Below are positions 7,064-15,748 of a stretch of 50,822 nt of DNA, piece by piece. This DNA comes from JADHUC01 sp964617665. Lineage in GTDB: Bacteria > Planctomycetota > Planctomycetia > Pirellulales > Pirellulaceae. Numbering within the stretch: the stretch's first letter is position 1; each line of letters opens with the position of its first letter. The notes under the pieces were generated by a model. It did no database searches. It was not told where the DNA came from and saw only the letters and a program-made list of their open reading frames with translations. The translations under genes and the position numbers were made by a program. The DNA lies in the NCBI GenBank assembly GCA_964617665.1, contig CAZUAH010000030.1, positions 1 through 50,822 of the forward strand, written 5' to 3'.

Positions 7064-7164
7064 TGAGGAACAATGAATATGCGAACCACGCCCCCCCGCC
7101 GCCTAACTTCTTCGGCCGACTGGCCGGCGTTGTTCCTCACCAGGTAGCGGGGCGGGTGTTTTTC
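7064..7164 (+). ncRNA. Structured leader RNA 2 (A-B-hairpin-A'-B' plus T-run)
   Basis: Arm A TGAGGAACAA (7064-7073) pairs perfectly with TTGTTCCTCA (7130-7139). Arm B with a C7 run (7088-7104) pairs with 7142-7159, which runs into GTTTTT. Compared with RNA 1, both strands of arm A have changed together. A 22-codon leader ORF (7079-7147, MRTTPPR...WPALFL) again has its ribosome site in arm A and its stop inside B'. It precedes the gene at 7179. Confidence 0.75.
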
Positions 7165-7178
7165 GTTGGAGGTTGAAG

Positions 7179-7412
7179 ATGAACGCTGACCAGATTCGCT
7201 TGGCGGCGAGGTTCGACCAAATCAACGCAGCGCATCGAGAGGCAATGGCGGCTGCAAGGCGTGCCAGGGAGGCATTGCTTGCGATGGAATACGACGACAG
7301 CCAAAGGGCACTTGATGAGATGCCGCCGATTTACCACAAGCTGCTAATAGCACTCGTCGAAGAGGATCATGATTCAGACTTGGCTGTCATACTGGGGAGG
7401 AGAGGCCGATGA
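7179..7412 (+). CDS. Small helical protein behind leader RNA 2
   Basis: The 77-residue protein starts at the ATG after GGAGG, directly 3' of leader RNA 2. It is Ala/Arg/Glu-rich and likely an alpha-helical hairpin. No domain is recognised. The stop overlaps the next start (ATGA). Confidence 0.55.
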   Translation: MNADQIRLAARFDQINAAHREAMAAARRAREALLAMEYDDSQRALDEMPPIYHKLLIALVEEDHDSDLAVILGRRGR

Positions 7413-7474
7413 AGACCCAACCACTTTGCATCGACCTAGTCCGAATTCGTGTTGACACCAACTCTGAAACCTGA
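7409..7474 (+). CDS. 21-residue ORF ending VDTNSET
   Basis: A very short ATGA-coupled ORF whose last seven codons and stop are the promoter at 7452. It may be a remnant whose only role is to carry the promoter, or a coupling peptide. The same end is seen in three or four other genes here, so I list it despite its size. Confidence 0.35.
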   Translation: MKTQPLCIDLVRIRVDTNSET

Positions 7475-7480
7475 TAGAGT
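7452..7480 (+). promoter_or_regulatory. Sigma70-type promoter
   Basis: TTGACA (7452-7457), 17-base spacer, -10 TAGAGT (7475-7480). GAATTC lies a few bases upstream of the -35, as in several other copies. The spacer differs from the 6006 and 7029 copies at three positions. Confidence 0.75.
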
Positions 7481-7487
7481 CTCGGCA

Positions 7488-7599
7488 ATGAATGGTACGA
7501 CTACACAATTCCGAACTGCACAAAGAAGCCCTTGGCTTCGGGTCCCCCACGGGGGTCGGCTAGTCACCGCATTCAGCCCGAAGCCAAGGGTTTCTTTTT
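7488..7599 (+). ncRNA. Structured leader RNA 3 with 17-bp terminator stem
   Basis: Arm B 7525-7541 pairs along its whole length with 7578-7594 (one G-T), followed by TTTTT, an intrinsic-terminator layout. Arm A (7490-7494 and 7499-7503) pairs with 7561-7565 and 7570-7574, giving the same A-B-hairpin-A'-B' order. The inner hairpin is a C5/G5 stem. Unlike RNAs 1 and 2, the leader ORF (ATG near 7488) has no stop and runs in frame into the gene at 7614. Confidence 0.75.
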
Positions 7600-7613
7600 G
7601 GAGGAGCCGGATA

Positions 7614-8252
7614 ATGCGGGTGTCGATTCAGCCAGGCGACCGATACGGGCGTTTTGTGGTCGTCGAGGAAGTAGAGCCAGTCTTGTGGCGGACCAAGAGA
7701 ATCCGTCGCGCAAAATGCAAATGTGATTGCGGTTCCGTAAAAACCGTTCGACTTGGGCACCTAAGGTCCGGATCGTCGACCAGTTGTGGATGCTCACGCG
7801 ACGGCAAGTTCACGACGTTAGAACACGGTTTGTACGCCACGGCAACGTACATAAGCTGGCGATGCATGGTGCGTAGGTGCCACGAAAGCGGAAGCGCAGG
7901 ATACCGTAATTATGGTGGTCGCGGCATTAAGGTGTGCGACAGGTGGAGGCAGTCGTTTTCTGCGTTTGTCAAGGACATGGGCGAACGACCGGATGGATGC
8001 TCGCTCGACCGCATCGACAACAGCGGCGACTATGAGCCGGGCAATTGCAGATGGAGTACACGAGAAATACAGCACCGCAATATGCGGTCTAACCATTGGA
8101 TAACTGTTGGAGACGAAACGCTTTGCTTGTCGGATTGGGCACGTCGCCTTGGAACTCTACCGTCTACCATCTGCCTTCGCCTATCTGCTGGATGGCCGGA
8201 AGTGGATGCTGTAACCAAGCCAGTTCGCAAGAGAGGAGGACGTCATGCCTAA
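7614..8252 (+). CDS. HNH-type homing endonuclease-like protein
   Basis: The 212-residue protein starts at the ATG after GGAGGAG, directly 3' of leader RNA 3. The N-terminal third has CKCDCG and SCGCS cysteine pairs (a zinc-binding DNA module). The core contains SWRCMVRRC, YGGRGIKVCDRW and SLDRIDNSGDYEPGNCRW, the HNH signature of phage free-standing endonucleases. The C-terminus has a DWARRLG helix-turn-helix-like segment. It may cut competing phage DNA. An in-frame longer form from 7488 would need translation through the terminator. Confidence 0.75.
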   Translation: MRVSIQPGDRYGRFVVVEEVEPVLWRTKRIRRAKCKCDCGSVKTVRLGHLRSGSSTSCGCSRDGKFTTLEHGLYATATYISWRCMVRRCHESGSAGYRNYGGRGIKVCDRWRQSFSAFVKDMGERPDGCSLDRIDNSGDYEPGNCRWSTREIQHRNMRSNHWITVGDETLCLSDWARRLGTLPSTICLRLSAGWPEVDAVTKPVRKRGGRHA

Positions 8253-8991
8253 GAGCGGACAAAGTCTGGCCCTGTCGACGAAAAAGACGTTCAATGATTT
8301 GGTTCGTCGGGCTGCGGCCAAGGGCGCCGAAACACTATCGCTGATCTGGAAGGCTGGAGAGACGGCCAAGAAGGCCAAGGATGCGATTCCGCATGGCGAA
8401 TGGATGGGGTTCGTGGAGACTCACTACGACGTAAACCACCGCTCAGTAACACGTTGGATCGCGTTCCACGAATCTGTCCAGGAGTCCAAATTGGACACGG
8501 TGTCCAATTTGACGGCCGGAATCAAGATGATTGAGCCGCCAAAGGCACCCAAGAACACCCCCCGACAGGGCGCCGCGTCGGCCGGCGTGAGCACCGATTC
8601 GCAGCCGACCAATTCAGAAGCCTCAGATTCGCCCCAGAACGCCCCGCAGCCCGATGTGCCGAATGATCCGCCAAAGCCACCGAAAGGAAGCCAGCGGGCG
8701 AGCAGTGGGCGAGGATCGACCGATCTGGGCAAGTGCCCGAATTGCCTCGGGAAGAAATGGGACGAGGACGACGACGGGTATTCGTGTGCGAAGTGCCGCC
8801 ACCCACACGGGGAGCCGGCTGGGGACGTGGACGAGTCGAACGTGAAGAAACAGCGGGCACTCACGATCAAGCACGTCGAAGCGACTATGCGGGCATTCGA
8901 TGATTTGCAATCGTTGGCGGGGAATGGGAAGCACGGGGAAGCTATTAAGCACTGCAAGGCGGCATTGTCGATTGCAAAGGAGTGGGCATGA
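8245..8991 (+). CDS. DUF3102-like DNA-binding protein with zinc ribbon
   Basis: The 248-residue protein has a helical N-terminal region (AGETAKKAKDAIPHGEWMGF... RSVTRWIAF, residues 30-72) resembling DUF3102-type phage proteins. A Pro/Ser/Asn-rich disordered linker follows (about 95-152), then a zinc ribbon (CPNC...CAKCRHPHG, about 160-185) and a helical tail. Binding to DNA or to the replication machinery is plausible. Its stop overlaps the Mom-like gene's start. Confidence 0.6.
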   Translation: MPKSGQSLALSTKKTFNDLVRRAAAKGAETLSLIWKAGETAKKAKDAIPHGEWMGFVETHYDVNHRSVTRWIAFHESVQESKLDTVSNLTAGIKMIEPPKAPKNTPRQGAASAGVSTDSQPTNSEASDSPQNAPQPDVPNDPPKPPKGSQRASSGRGSTDLGKCPNCLGKKWDEDDDGYSCAKCRHPHGEPAGDVDESNVKKQRALTIKHVEATMRAFDDLQSLAGNGKHGEAIKHCKAALSIAKEWA

Positions 8992-9566
8992 GCGCACGCG
9001 GCGATAAGGCAGTGGTAGCCTATCCTCTATTCCAAGAGGAAAGCAGCGGTTCGATTCCGACTTCGCCGCTCCAATTCACGATCGAGGAAATCGGCATGAG
9101 GCTTGCCCAAGATCTCAACAGGCGTTGGCATTCGATGTTGCCACGTACTGATCTTGGCAATCTGCTCTGCGGTACTACGTCGGTGGCTTACGGTGCGTAC
9201 TACGGTGGTTCATGGTTCGCTGTGGCGATTTGGTCGCAGCCGATCATTCGCTCAATGTGCGACGGAAAGACGATAGAGCTTCGGCGGCTCGCAATCAACG
9301 ACGATGCACCACGCAACACGGCAAGCCGAATGTTGTCTGTGATGCGGAAGATGGTAAGACGCAAGTGGCCACACTTGCGACGTGCCGTATCGTACCTCGC
9401 CGTCGACGTCCACCACGGGACGATATACAAGGCATCGGGGTGGACACCAGCGGGCAAGATTGCCGCAGCTAGGCCGCAGCGATTCAGCGGCGTTAATGCG
9501 AACACGCGGGCAACTGGACCACTTCAAACCAAATCTAGGAAACAGCGATGGGAACACACACTGTAA
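8988..9566 (+). CDS. Mom-like GNAT acyltransferase (DNA modification candidate)
   Basis: The 192-residue protein uses the ATGA-coupled start at 8988. It contains RLAINDDAPRNTASRMLS and, near the end, HHGTIYKASGWTPAGK. These are the two hallmarks of Mom-type GNAT-fold proteins, the second being the 'GxIYKAxGW' acyl-CoA-side strand. Mu Mom modifies adenine (methylcarbamoyl) to protect DNA from restriction. The ParB-like gene directly downstream and the methyltransferase at 14607 fit a modification block. Its actual donor and target base are unknown. Confidence 0.65.
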   Translation: MSARGDKAVVAYPLFQEESSGSIPTSPLQFTIEEIGMRLAQDLNRRWHSMLPRTDLGNLLCGTTSVAYGAYYGGSWFAVAIWSQPIIRSMCDGKTIELRRLAINDDAPRNTASRMLSVMRKMVRRKWPHLRRAVSYLAVDVHHGTIYKASGWTPAGKIAAARPQRFSGVNANTRATGPLQTKSRKQRWEHTL

Positions 9567-10306
9567 GCGGGCCTTTGGAATTGCGGAACCTAAATATCGG
9601 AGATCTGTCTGTTGACGATGCGTACCAGCGTACGCTTGGCCAGCACCTTGTAAGGACGATTAAGAACGAGTTTTCCTGGTATGCGTTCGATCCGATCCTC
9701 GTCGGCAAACGTCGCGACAAGACATTATGGGTAGTCGACGGGCAGACGCGGTTTGCCGTTGCCAATGAGCTCGGACACATGCAGATCGCGGCTAGGGTGT
9801 TCGCCAGCAAGGGCAGACAACACGAGGCGGAGGTCTTCCTGAAGGCCAACACGAAACGATCGGTTAAGAGCTTTGACAAATGGCGTGCTGCATTGTGCGC
9901 TAAGGAGCCAGAGACGGTGGCAATTGCGGAACTTGTGGCAAAGGCATCGCTCCGTGTGTCCTACAACAGGCACTGGCCAAATTTGCGTTGCGTATCGAAA
10001 CTACGTGACGCCTACAGGGCGGGTGTCCTGCCGGAGTGCTTAGCCACGATAACGCGATGTTGGGAGAACGACTCCGACGCATTGTCTGAGGTGATTATGG
10101 GAGCGTTGTGCGTGTTCTTTGCTCACTTCAACGAGGCAGGTGTCGACCGTTGCGTTCTCAAGTGGTCTTCCATCAAGCCGCGAAAGCTCTTTGCGGATGC
10201 CGAATCGGCGAAGTCGGCGACAGGCGGATCACGCTACAAGGCGGGCGCCCTGGTCTTGATGAACAAATACAATGCGGGGCTTAGGTCTAACCGTCTGGAG
10301 TGGTAA
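9548..10306 (+). CDS. ParB/sulfiredoxin-fold protein
   Basis: The 252-residue protein opens with a ParB-like N-terminal domain: NLNIGDLSVDDAYQR, DPILVGKRRDKTLWVVDGQTRFAVA (positions about 14-75). This includes the DGQTR strand-turn that replaces the GEHR/GNHR of ParB. The C-terminal half is helical and unassigned. Such proteins in phages are often DNA-binding partners, nucleases or CTP-dependent clamps next to modification enzymes. It overlaps the Mom-like gene by 19 bases. Confidence 0.65.
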   Translation: MGTHTVSGPLELRNLNIGDLSVDDAYQRTLGQHLVRTIKNEFSWYAFDPILVGKRRDKTLWVVDGQTRFAVANELGHMQIAARVFASKGRQHEAEVFLKANTKRSVKSFDKWRAALCAKEPETVAIAELVAKASLRVSYNRHWPNLRCVSKLRDAYRAGVLPECLATITRCWENDSDALSEVIMGALCVFFAHFNEAGVDRCVLKWSSIKPRKLFADAESAKSATGGSRYKAGALVLMNKYNAGLRSNRLEW

Positions 10307-10307
10307 G

Positions 10308-10634
10308 ATGCAGAAATGCATGTTTGGACAACGGCCAACTAAGGGCCTGACGAAGGCGCTGAAGCGTGCGGACACGGACACGCTAGCACGGTGCATTAGC
10401 AGATTGTACTTGGAGTACGTGCGAGACGGGAACCAGCCGGGCGCAGAAAAGTGGAGCCGATGCGTCAGGCATCGTGCGAAAATCATGGACAGGGTGTTTC
10501 AATTGTGGCACACACTGTCCGGAGAAGACGCGGTGTTTCCGTGGAGTGAGGATTACGTGATCGCGACGTGGGTAGTCTTCAGGAAGCAGTCCGACAGCGA
10601 GAAAACCGCATGGATCGAGTGGTCAGGGCAATGA
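10308..10634 (+). CDS. Unknown small basic protein
   Basis: The 108-residue protein starts at the ATG just after the ParB-like stop. It is basic in the first half and Trp-rich in the second (four or five Trp). No motif is recognised. The ATGA overlap with the helicase gene suggests coupled expression and perhaps a helper role. Confidence 0.55.
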   Translation: MQKCMFGQRPTKGLTKALKRADTDTLARCISRLYLEYVRDGNQPGAEKWSRCVRHRAKIMDRVFQLWHTLSGEDAVFPWSEDYVIATWVVFRKQSDSEKTAWIEWSGQ

Positions 10635-12220
10635 TTCTTCCTAGCCTCTATCCGCACCAGGAAGATCTACGCGACCGCACCCGCGCAGCGTTGAACGGGT
10701 ACGGCCGGGTAATTCTCGCGGCGAACCCAGGATTCGGGAAGACTCGCGTGGCTAAGTGGATACTTGGGGCGAGTGCAAATCGCAAGCCGGGCGAGAAGGC
10801 AAGTGGCAAGAGTCTCTTCGCGGTACACCGTCGGGGTCTTGTGGATAACGCGATCTACTCATTCGGCGAGGAGCCCGAATTGACGCACGGCGTCGTTATG
10901 TCGGGACGGGACACGGCCTATGGCAGCAAGATTCAAGTCGCCTCGATCGATTCGCTGCTGAGTTGGTTTGTCGAGGACGACACGTACCAGAATGACCTCA
11001 CATTCGATCTGCTGGTGTTCGACGAGGCCCATTCACACCATTCCAAATTCGCACGGTTCCTCAAGTACCACGACGCGAAGCGGGAGGAACTCGGGCTACA
11101 TCCCGCCTACGTTATCGGGCTGACGGCCACACCGCAGGCTACCGGGCTGGCCGACGTCTACAAGGAGATCGTTTTGGGGCCGTCGACTCAATGGCTCATT
11201 GATAACGAATACCTCGCACCCTACCGGTACTTCCGAGCAACGCAGGGGCAATTGGACAAGCTGAAGAAACGCGGTGGCGAGTACACGAAAGGGAGCGTTT
11301 CGGACGCAATGGAAGGCATGGCCGGCGACTTGGTAAGGGACTGGAAGAAATACGCAGAGGGCCGGCCGACGGTCGGATTCTTTCCGAGACGGAAGCACGC
11401 GAAACAGGCCCGCAAGGAATTGGAAGCGGCCGGGCTACGCGTCGAATACGTCGACGGCAACACAGACGACGACGAACGGGCAAGCATCTTCCGGTCGCTG
11501 AATGAGCACTACATCGACTACTTGTGTAATGTCCAGGTGGTCGAGCGGGGGACAGACATTCCTCGGATTGGGTGCGTTCAATTGTGCGTGGCCACGGCGT
11601 CTATCGTCCGCTACCGTCAACTCATCGGGCGGGGCTCGCGAATGCACCCGGCGAAGACGGATTGTATCGTCATCGATCACGCCAACAACATACAGCGATG
11701 TGGGTTCTTTGAGGATGACCCGGCATGGAGCCTGGACATAACGGAGAAAGACCCAGGCGAGGCGGGAATTCGGCCCACCATTGAATGCCCGAAGTGCCAA
11801 GCCGTCTACCGCGGTGGGAAGTGTGCCGCGTGTGGATACGAGCCATCGACACGAGAGCGTAAGGCACAGGGGCTCGAATTCGACGGCAGCGAATTGAAAG
11901 AGGTGAAGCCAGAGGAAAAGAAGACTGCCGAGAAGACTGCCGAGCAACTGATGATAATGGCACTCTACAAGGCGGGGAATTCGGGCCGGACGTGGCGGCA
12001 GGCGTGTGGGATGTTCAAGGGAATGCAGAATAAACAGGGCACGAATTACCGTGTGCCGTCGAGCGTGACAGTGGGCGGCCACCGATACCGAATGATTCGG
12101 TATGGGTCGAGCGATTCCAACCGCAGGGTATCGGCCCTGTACCCATTCACGGTGAATCGAGGCGGGCATGGGGGTGATTACCTGATCGAAGACCAGGCCA
12201 GAATGGAGCCGGTGTACTGA
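10631..12220 (+). CDS. SF2 DEAH-box helicase with zinc ribbon
   Basis: The 529-residue protein starts at the ATGA-coupled ATG. Motifs in order: PHQEDLR (Q-like), Walker A NPGFGKT (32-38), VFDEAH (129-134), GLTATP (163-168), a C-terminal helicase domain with VVERGTDIP and YRQLIGRGSRMH (motif VI), then a zinc ribbon CPKC...CAACGY near residue 400. It resembles T5 D10-type and type I restriction-like phage helicases. It probably remodels replication or recombination forks. It overlaps the second helicase by one base. Confidence 0.85.
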   Translation: MILPSLYPHQEDLRDRTRAALNGYGRVILAANPGFGKTRVAKWILGASANRKPGEKASGKSLFAVHRRGLVDNAIYSFGEEPELTHGVVMSGRDTAYGSKIQVASIDSLLSWFVEDDTYQNDLTFDLLVFDEAHSHHSKFARFLKYHDAKREELGLHPAYVIGLTATPQATGLADVYKEIVLGPSTQWLIDNEYLAPYRYFRATQGQLDKLKKRGGEYTKGSVSDAMEGMAGDLVRDWKKYAEGRPTVGFFPRRKHAKQARKELEAAGLRVEYVDGNTDDDERASIFRSLNEHYIDYLCNVQVVERGTDIPRIGCVQLCVATASIVRYRQLIGRGSRMHPAKTDCIVIDHANNIQRCGFFEDDPAWSLDITEKDPGEAGIRPTIECPKCQAVYRGGKCAACGYEPSTRERKAQGLEFDGSELKEVKPEEKKTAEKTAEQLMIMALYKAGNSGRTWRQACGMFKGMQNKQGTNYRVPSSVTVGGHRYRMIRYGSSDSNRRVSALYPFTVNRGGHGGDYLIEDQARMEPVY

Positions 12221-13722
12221 TGCAAATGCACCTCGACCCCAGAAGCGTCGCCGATTACGCGATGTTCCTGAAGATCAAGCAGCTACCGTCCTATCGAATT
12301 CGCGGGCGGACTGCTTCATTCCCCGATGAATACGCGGAGAGACTGGGAGTCGACGTTGGACTCACGGCGGCCAGCGAATACAAGCCGCATCCGTCGATGT
12401 TCGACTACCAGCGGGACATCACGGCGATGGCCATTCGGAAGCGGAAATTCGCCGTCTTCGCCGATTGCGGACTAGGCAAGACGTTCATGCTTCTGGACTT
12501 CGCTAGGCATGCCGCAGAGAACCTGCCGGCCGACAAGTGCGTGCTGATCGTCTCGCCGCTGATGGTGGTGTCTCAGACGCTGTCCGAATGCGAATCGTTC
12601 TACAACGGCGATCTGCGAATTGACCACATCCGGGCGGCTGATCTGCAAGAGTGGCTCAACAAAGGCAAGGGCCGGATCGGCATAACGAATTACGAAGCCA
12701 TCGGCGATGGGATCACACGTGGGCGGCTTGGTGCGTTGATCCTCGACGAATCCAGCATGCTCAAGCACCACTATGGCAAGTGGGGATCGCGGCTGATCGA
12801 ACTGGGCGCCGGGTTGGAATGGAAGCTGGCATTGACTGGCACGCCGGCACCGAATGACCGGATCGAATACGCCAATCATGCCGTCTTCCTTGACGCATTC
12901 CCGACTGTGAATGCGTTTCTGGCTCGATTCTTCGTGAACCGCGGCCAGACAAACGAGCGATGGCAACTGAAGGGCCACGCCCTAGATCCATTCTATACAG
13001 CGTTGTCGCACTGGTGCATCTTCCTGAACAACCCAGCTACCTACGGATGGAAGGACATCGACACATCGACCATTCCGCCGATCATGATTCACCAGCACCA
13101 CGTCGACATGACCGAGGAGCAAGTTGCACTCACGATGCAGAAGACCGGATCGCTGTTCGCCCACAAGGTAGGCGGCATCGTGTCGCGGTCGAATCTGTCA
13201 TCGATTGCAAAGGGCTGGCACAAGGGCGAGGATGTTCCGACGTACAAGCCAACGGCCATCCGCAATCTCGTCGATCAATGGCCGGACGAATCAACGATCA
13301 TCTGGTGCATCTACAATAAAGAGCAGGAATTGCTGGAGCGGCTATTCCCAGACGCCGCCAGCCTGAAGGGTACGACGCGGCTGGAGAAGCGGGCCGAGGC
13401 CATTGAGGACTTCAAGGCAGGCCGAATTCGTGTGTTGATCTCCAAGCCGAAGATCCTCGGATTCGGCCTTAACCTCCAGGTGGCAACGCGGCAGGTGTTC
13501 AGCGGGTTGCAGGATTCGTACGAGTCATTCTATCAGGCGGTGAAACGCTCGAATCGAATCGGCTCGACGCGACCTTTGAACGTCCACATTCCCGTTACGG
13601 ACATCGAGGCACCGATGGTCGACAACGTGATGCGGAAGGCGGGCATGGTGCAGAAGGACACGGAAGCACAGGAGCGAATTTTCCGAAGCGTCAACACAGG
13701 AAGGCGAATAGATGACCTCTAG
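12220..13722 (+). CDS. SNF2-like SF2 helicase/translocase
   Basis: The 500-residue protein shows FDYQRDITAMAI, Walker A DCGLGKT (82-88), motif Ia VSPLMVV, motif II LDESS (175-179), motif III LTGTPAPND (205-213), then motif V-like GFGLNLQVA and motif VI QAVKRSNRIG. The DESS box and overall order match the SNF2-type ATPases found in many phages. It would translocate on duplex DNA. Two adjacent helicases in one operon suggest division of labour. Confidence 0.85.
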   Translation: MQMHLDPRSVADYAMFLKIKQLPSYRIRGRTASFPDEYAERLGVDVGLTAASEYKPHPSMFDYQRDITAMAIRKRKFAVFADCGLGKTFMLLDFARHAAENLPADKCVLIVSPLMVVSQTLSECESFYNGDLRIDHIRAADLQEWLNKGKGRIGITNYEAIGDGITRGRLGALILDESSMLKHHYGKWGSRLIELGAGLEWKLALTGTPAPNDRIEYANHAVFLDAFPTVNAFLARFFVNRGQTNERWQLKGHALDPFYTALSHWCIFLNNPATYGWKDIDTSTIPPIMIHQHHVDMTEEQVALTMQKTGSLFAHKVGGIVSRSNLSSIAKGWHKGEDVPTYKPTAIRNLVDQWPDESTIIWCIYNKEQELLERLFPDAASLKGTTRLEKRAEAIEDFKAGRIRVLISKPKILGFGLNLQVATRQVFSGLQDSYESFYQAVKRSNRIGSTRPLNVHIPVTDIEAPMVDNVMRKAGMVQKDTEAQERIFRSVNTGRRIDDL

Positions 13723-14626
13723 CAGGCACGCGATAGCCAGGGTGTTTCCGAGGAAGACGTCCTATACGCCAGAAGGCGACAACGTCTTCTTCGATGTGCC
13801 ACCCGCGTTGGCGATGGATGAGAATATATCGGAGGCGATGGTTAGCTGTGTGTTCAGTTGGGACAAGCCGCGTGCGGAATGGCTGGCCGAGCAGTGGGGG
13901 CAGATAATGCGCACGAGCCTCGGCGGGCCAGCGTACGATGATCCCGGCGGCGACTTCCTGCCCGGTGCCTTTCTGCGTGACGGCTACGTATTGACTTCGC
14001 GTGGATGCCCGCATAAATGCGGGTTTTGTGTTGTCCCGAGGCGCGAGGGCGGAATCAGGCCGTTGCCAATCCAGGCCGGAAGCCGCGTGCTTGACAGCAA
14101 TCTATTCGCTTGCCCGCGTGACCATGTGGAATCTGTGTTTCGCATGCTTCACAAGCAGAACGGCAAAGTGGGCCTGCATGGAGGAATTGATACGAAGATA
14201 GCCAAGCCGTGGCACTTTGAGTTGATCGGCGGCCTTCGTCGAAAGCTGGATAGAATCTACGTCGCATACGATACGCCAGTGCAATTCCAGGCGACAACAG
14301 AATGCATTCGGCAACTACGAACCACTGCGGGGCTGTCTATTGGGCAAGTGCGATGCTTTGTCCTGTGCGGCTATTCCGAAGGAGATACACCGGCCATAGC
14401 AGAGAAGCGGTGCGTGTCGATACTGAGGGCGGGAGCGGTGCCGTTCGCGTCTTATTATCGGTCGCCAGACGATATGGCAGGAAAGAGGCCGACGGAATGG
14501 AATGACTTCGTTGCGCGGTGGGCGTGGATGCCTGGGGTATTCGCGAGGCTAAAACGTGAGGACCCAGAACTGTACTCGGCAGCAAAAGAAACAAAAGGAT
14601 CGACCAATGGACCTACTCAACGATAA
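13712..14626 (+). CDS. Radical SAM enzyme
   Basis: The 304-residue protein contains LTSRGCPHKCGFC: the CxxxCxxC [4Fe-4S] motif at Cys99, Cys103 and Cys106. Around it are a GGID strand and a TIM-barrel-like repeat of beta strands (RIYVAYDTP, VRCFVLCGYSEGD). It would use S-adenosylmethionine to make a radical. Substrate unknown. It lies between a SNF2-like helicase and a DNA methyltransferase, so nucleic-acid modification is an attractive but unproven role. It overlaps the helicase gene by 11 bases. Confidence 0.8.
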   Translation: MTSSRHAIARVFPRKTSYTPEGDNVFFDVPPALAMDENISEAMVSCVFSWDKPRAEWLAEQWGQIMRTSLGGPAYDDPGGDFLPGAFLRDGYVLTSRGCPHKCGFCVVPRREGGIRPLPIQAGSRVLDSNLFACPRDHVESVFRMLHKQNGKVGLHGGIDTKIAKPWHFELIGGLRRKLDRIYVAYDTPVQFQATTECIRQLRTTAGLSIGQVRCFVLCGYSEGDTPAIAEKRCVSILRAGAVPFASYYRSPDDMAGKRPTEWNDFVARWAWMPGVFARLKREDPELYSAAKETKGSTNGPTQR

Positions 14627-15488
14627 GCGGTGGCACATTCACCACGGCGATTGCATTCCCCATATGGCCGAGATGCCGGCCCAGTCTGTTGACTTCGCGG
14701 TATTCTCACCTCCGTTTCCTTCGCTGTTTGCGTACACCAGCAAGGCCGAGGACATCGGCAACAGCGAGGATCTTCGCGGCGAGGCGAAGCTGCATCTTGG
14801 TTTCTTCTATCGACAATTGGCACGCATCCTGAAGCCTGGCAGGGTAGCGGTAGTCCACGTGATGCAGATTCCAGGACTCGCACGGAACGGCGAGAAGGGA
14901 ACGTACGACTTTCGCGGACTGAATATCCGGCTTGGCGAACGGGCTGGATTGACGTACCAATACGACTGGCTCGTCAGGAAGAATCCGCAAGCCCAAGCGA
15001 TACGGACGCACAGCCACAAGCTACTGTTTGTCTCGCTGGAGCGTGACAGGGCAATCAGTTGCGGGGCATTCGGCGACTACCTAATCAAATACATTGCGAC
15101 AGGTGAGAACGCTGTGCCGATCGACAGCAGCGAGATCACAAGGAATCAGTGGATCGACTGGGCTGAGGCGTGCTGGAGCGACATTCGGGAAACGGACACC
15201 CTCAATGTCCGCGAGGGCCGCGGCGATGATGACACCAAGCACATCTGCCCTCTTCAGTTGGGCGTGATTCAACGGCTCGTCAAGCTATTCAGCAACCCGG
15301 GCGAGATCGTATTCAGTCCGTTCGCTGGAATTGGCAGCGAGGGCTATGAAGCGATCAAGGCTGGGCGGCGGTTCTACGGCTGCGAGATCAAAGACGAATA
15401 CGTTGCAGCCGCCACGCGGAACTTGGAGCGGGCGGAAGCGAAGCGTGCCGAATCGGAACGCACCCTATTTGATATGGCGGAAGCATGA
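14607..15488 (+). CDS. Beta-class DNA methyltransferase (N4-C or N6-A)
   Basis: The 293-residue protein starts at the ATG after AAAGGATCG. Catalytic motif IV FSPPF (33-37) precedes the SAM-binding motif I FAGIGSEG (239-246), the beta-class order. The SPPF form occurs in amino-methyltransferases for cytosine N4 or adenine N6. It probably protects phage DNA or overwrites host methylation. There is no adjacent restriction enzyme. The stop overlaps the next start (ATGA). Confidence 0.85.
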   Translation: MDLLNDKRWHIHHGDCIPHMAEMPAQSVDFAVFSPPFPSLFAYTSKAEDIGNSEDLRGEAKLHLGFFYRQLARILKPGRVAVVHVMQIPGLARNGEKGTYDFRGLNIRLGERAGLTYQYDWLVRKNPQAQAIRTHSHKLLFVSLERDRAISCGAFGDYLIKYIATGENAVPIDSSEITRNQWIDWAEACWSDIRETDTLNVREGRGDDDTKHICPLQLGVIQRLVKLFSNPGEIVFSPFAGIGSEGYEAIKAGRRFYGCEIKDEYVAAATRNLERAEAKRAESERTLFDMAEA

Positions 15489-15748
15489 CACTTCGCATCG
15501 GACCACCACGGTACTACCAGCCGATCGCCGTCAAGCGGGAATTCGGCTTCATCGGCGGGCCGTCGATGTACCGAGAGACGAACACGCCCGAATCCGGCGT
15601 GCTTATAGTAGATGCCGAGGATGTTCCGAAGATGATACACGCCCAGCTTGTAGCTGGGTCTTCCGCACCAGCGCCTGATTCTCTCTCGGCCGTCTGGTGC
15701 GGCTTAATACACAGGCAGCCAGTAGAGCGGCAGATGGAGATTGAATAG
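15485..15748 (+). CDS. Unknown 87-residue protein
   Basis: ATGA-coupled to the methyltransferase. The N-terminus (MTLRIGPPRYYQPIAVKREF) is rich in aromatic and basic residues. No domain is recognised. The TAG stop falls just before the next start. Confidence 0.5.
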   Translation: MTLRIGPPRYYQPIAVKREFGFIGGPSMYRETNTPESGVLIVDAEDVPKMIHAQLVAGSSAPAPDSLSAVWCGLIHRQPVERQMEIE

